The notes under the pieces are model-generated. The model made no database searches. It saw only the letters and a list, made by a program, of their open reading frames with translations, and was not told the DNA's origin. 64,000 nt of DNA from Hyphomicrobiales bacterium. Its GTDB lineage: Bacteria; Pseudomonadota; Alphaproteobacteria; Rhizobiales; Rhizobiaceae. The translations under genes were made by a program, and so were the position numbers. This document shows positions 62,654 through 64,000 of the stretch, in pieces (the first letter of the stretch is position 1; each line of letters begins with the position of its first letter). The stretch is from contig UCII01000005.1 of assembly GCA_900472485.1 (NCBI GenBank), positions 124,001 to 188,000 on the forward strand. Reading direction: 5' to 3'.

Positions 62654-64000
62654 CTATTCCATACTCGCCCAGCACTTCACGCCGGCACGCTTGAGCGCCT
62701 TGCAGGCATTCACCGCTTCGCTCTGATCTTCAAAACCGCCAAAACGGGCGCGGTATCCGCCGTCGAAGGCAACCGCATAGGGCTTGGCTGAACGCAATGC
62801 CTTGCCGGCCTTGCTCTTCGCGGTATCAAGCAGGTCTGTCGCACCGTCCTTGCTGGAGGAAACGCCAATCTGAACGATCCAGCCGGTAGGTCCGCGCTCA
62901 GCTTTTTCAGCCTTTGCGACCTTTTCAGATTTCTCGGCTCGCTGCAGCTTGACGAGTTTCGTATCGCTCTTGGAGGTCGATGCGGTCGTTACGGTATCGA
63001 TCTCATCCTCATCAGCATCGTCCGTAGATCCGGTGGAGGCTGTTTCGTCATAGGCGGATCGCTTCGCGGGCTCCGATTTCGTTGAAAGCAGCGGATTGGA
63101 GGAGGAAGATTGCGGCGTTACTGCTGCGAAGGCCGCCGCACTGGAAGGGCTGGAATCGGCGACTTCGGTAGTTCCGTTATTCTTGATATTCGCGCGGCTG
63201 ATATCCGCCATGCGCCCGCTGGCCGCCTTCACATTGGGGGATGCGGCTGGCACCTGCGCGATCACATTGGAATCAATATGCCTCGTCGACGCCTTGGGCA
63301 GATAATCAGCGATTAGCTTACGCATCTGATTGTCGCGAGCTGGCGTCGAAGCGCCGCCAAGGACCACACCGACGATGGAGCGGCCATCGACTTTCACGGA
63401 CGTCGCGAGATTATAGCCGGCGGCACGCGTGTAACCGGTCTTGATGCCATCGACGCCGCGTACAGAACCGACCAGACGATTGTGACCAAGGATCGTGCGA
63501 TTGCCGAGCCGGAAGCTCGTTTCGGAGAAGAAGCCGTAATATTCCGGGAAATGCTCGCGCAAGGCGATGCCAAGGCGGGCCTGATCGCGCGCCGTCGTCA
63601 TCTGCGCTGTGTTTGGCAGGCCGTTCGGGTTGCGATAGGTCGTGCGCGTCATGCCGAGCGCACGCGCTTTGTCGTTCATCATGCGGGCGAAGCCTTCCTC
63701 CGAACCGCCAAGCATCTCGCCAAGCGCCATTGCGGCATCGTTGGCAGACTTTGTGACGATGCCGAGGATCGCCTCGCGGACAGTCACGGAGCGGCCAGGG
63801 CCAATGCCGAGCTTGGTCGGCGCCTGTGCTGCGGCGTTCTTCGAAAACACAACCGGGGTATCAAGGGTGATGCGGCCGGCTTCAAGCGCTTCGAAGGTCA
63901 GATAGACCGTCATCATCTTCGTCAGCGAGGCCGGATAGTGCAGCGTGTCGGCGTTTTCACTGTAGAGAACATTGCCGGTATTGGCATCGATGACGATGCC
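62654..64000 (-). CDS. D-alanyl-D-alanine carboxypeptidase with SPOR domain (5' end beyond window)
   Basis: A peptidase S11 family penicillin-binding protein that trims pentapeptides of peptidoglycan. At least 448 codons are in the window; the start lies beyond 64000. The catalytic motifs are SxxK in ASLTKMMTVY, SxN in VTKSANDAAMALGE and KTG in DGIKTGYTRAAGYN. A Ser/Thr/Asp-rich linker follows. The C-terminal SPOR domain (TGWIVQIGVSSSKDGATDLL, then YRARFGGFEDQSEAVNACKA, then LKRAGVKC) binds denuded glycan at the septum, so the enzyme probably acts in division. Confidence 0.95.
   Translation of the reverse strand, partial: GIVIDANTGNVLYSENADTLHYPASLTKMMTVYLTFEALEAGRITLDTPVVFSKNAAAQAPTKLGIGPGRSVTVREAILGIVTKSANDAAMALGEMLGGSEEGFARMMNDKARALGMTRTTYRNPNGLPNTAQMTTARDQARLGIALREHFPEYYGFFSETSFRLGNRTILGHNRLVGSVRGVDGIKTGYTRAAGYNLATSVKVDGRSIVGVVLGGASTPARDNQMRKLIADYLPKASTRHIDSNVIAQVPAASPNVKAASGRMADISRANIKNNGTTEVADSSPSSAAAFAAVTPQSSSSNPLLSTKSEPAKRSAYDETASTGSTDDADEDEIDTVTTASTSKSDTKLVKLQRAEKSEKVAKAEKAERGPTGWIVQIGVSSSKDGATDLLDTAKSKAGKALRSAKPYAVAFDGGYRARFGGFEDQSEAVNACKALKRAGVKCWASME

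Overview
The window is a 64 kb stretch of a high-GC alphaproteobacterial chromosome, almost certainly from the Rhizobium/Agrobacterium group. The reasons are a sufS-sufB-sufC-sufD-sufS-sufT-sufA operon with an Irr-type iron control element, glycine cleavage genes behind a tandem glycine riboswitch, two palindromic intergenic repeats of the RIME type known from rhizobia, an ATP12-type F1 assembly chaperone, and many small DUF families common in Hyphomicrobiales. Gene density is high. I see no prophage, insertion sequence, integrase or CRISPR array, so this reads as core chromosome with scattered unusual genes.

Layout. 1-6.3 kb: purine genes (purC end, purB), rpe, small membrane proteins and a periplasmic ligand-binding protein. 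6.5-11.9 kb: a tightly packed plus-strand operon of flavin reductase, MoxR/CoxD ATPase, CoxE VWA protein, XdhC split into two genes, and a MoeA-like/MobA-like fusion. This is a maturation set for molybdenum hydroxylases without any structural subunits nearby. 12-22.5 kb: TfoX-like, NUDIX, RhlE helicase, an M23 peptidase, DUF455, peroxiredoxin, a giant AsmA-like protein and tyrS. 22.8-26.8 kb: a secreted pseudo-caspase with both catalytic residues replaced, a GNAT enzyme and a hydrolase. 27-34 kb: the suf operon. 35-40 kb: gcvTHP. 40-46.4 kb: a copper chaperone, a pseudouridine synthase, ATP12, pccB and two DoxX paralogues. 46.4-52.6 kb: a guanidinium exporter behind a guanidine-II (mini-ykkC) riboswitch, the glutathione-dependent formaldehyde pathway (adhC, fghA), pccA and an EamA transporter. 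52.8-64 kb: small regulators, tRNA-Leu(GAG), lipB, a Cys-repeat periplasmic protein, a degenerate peptide deformylase, a MerR regulator with its operator, membrane proteins, sdaA, and a D,D-carboxypeptidase cut by the window edge.

Several gene sets form pathways: Fe-S assembly (suf) supplies clusters to SdaA and probably to the molybdoenzymes that the cox/xdh-type accessory operon serves; lipB feeds lipoylation of GcvH; gcvTHP and sdaA both consume amino acids to one-carbon units and pyruvate; adhC/fghA oxidise formaldehyde; pccA/pccB carboxylate propionyl-CoA. The observations most worth following are the pseudo-caspase, the degenerate deformylase, the two riboswitches, the split XdhC operon, the 22-bp operator of the MerR gene, the 15-bp inverted repeat upstream of lipB, and an orphan terminator that may mark a small RNA.
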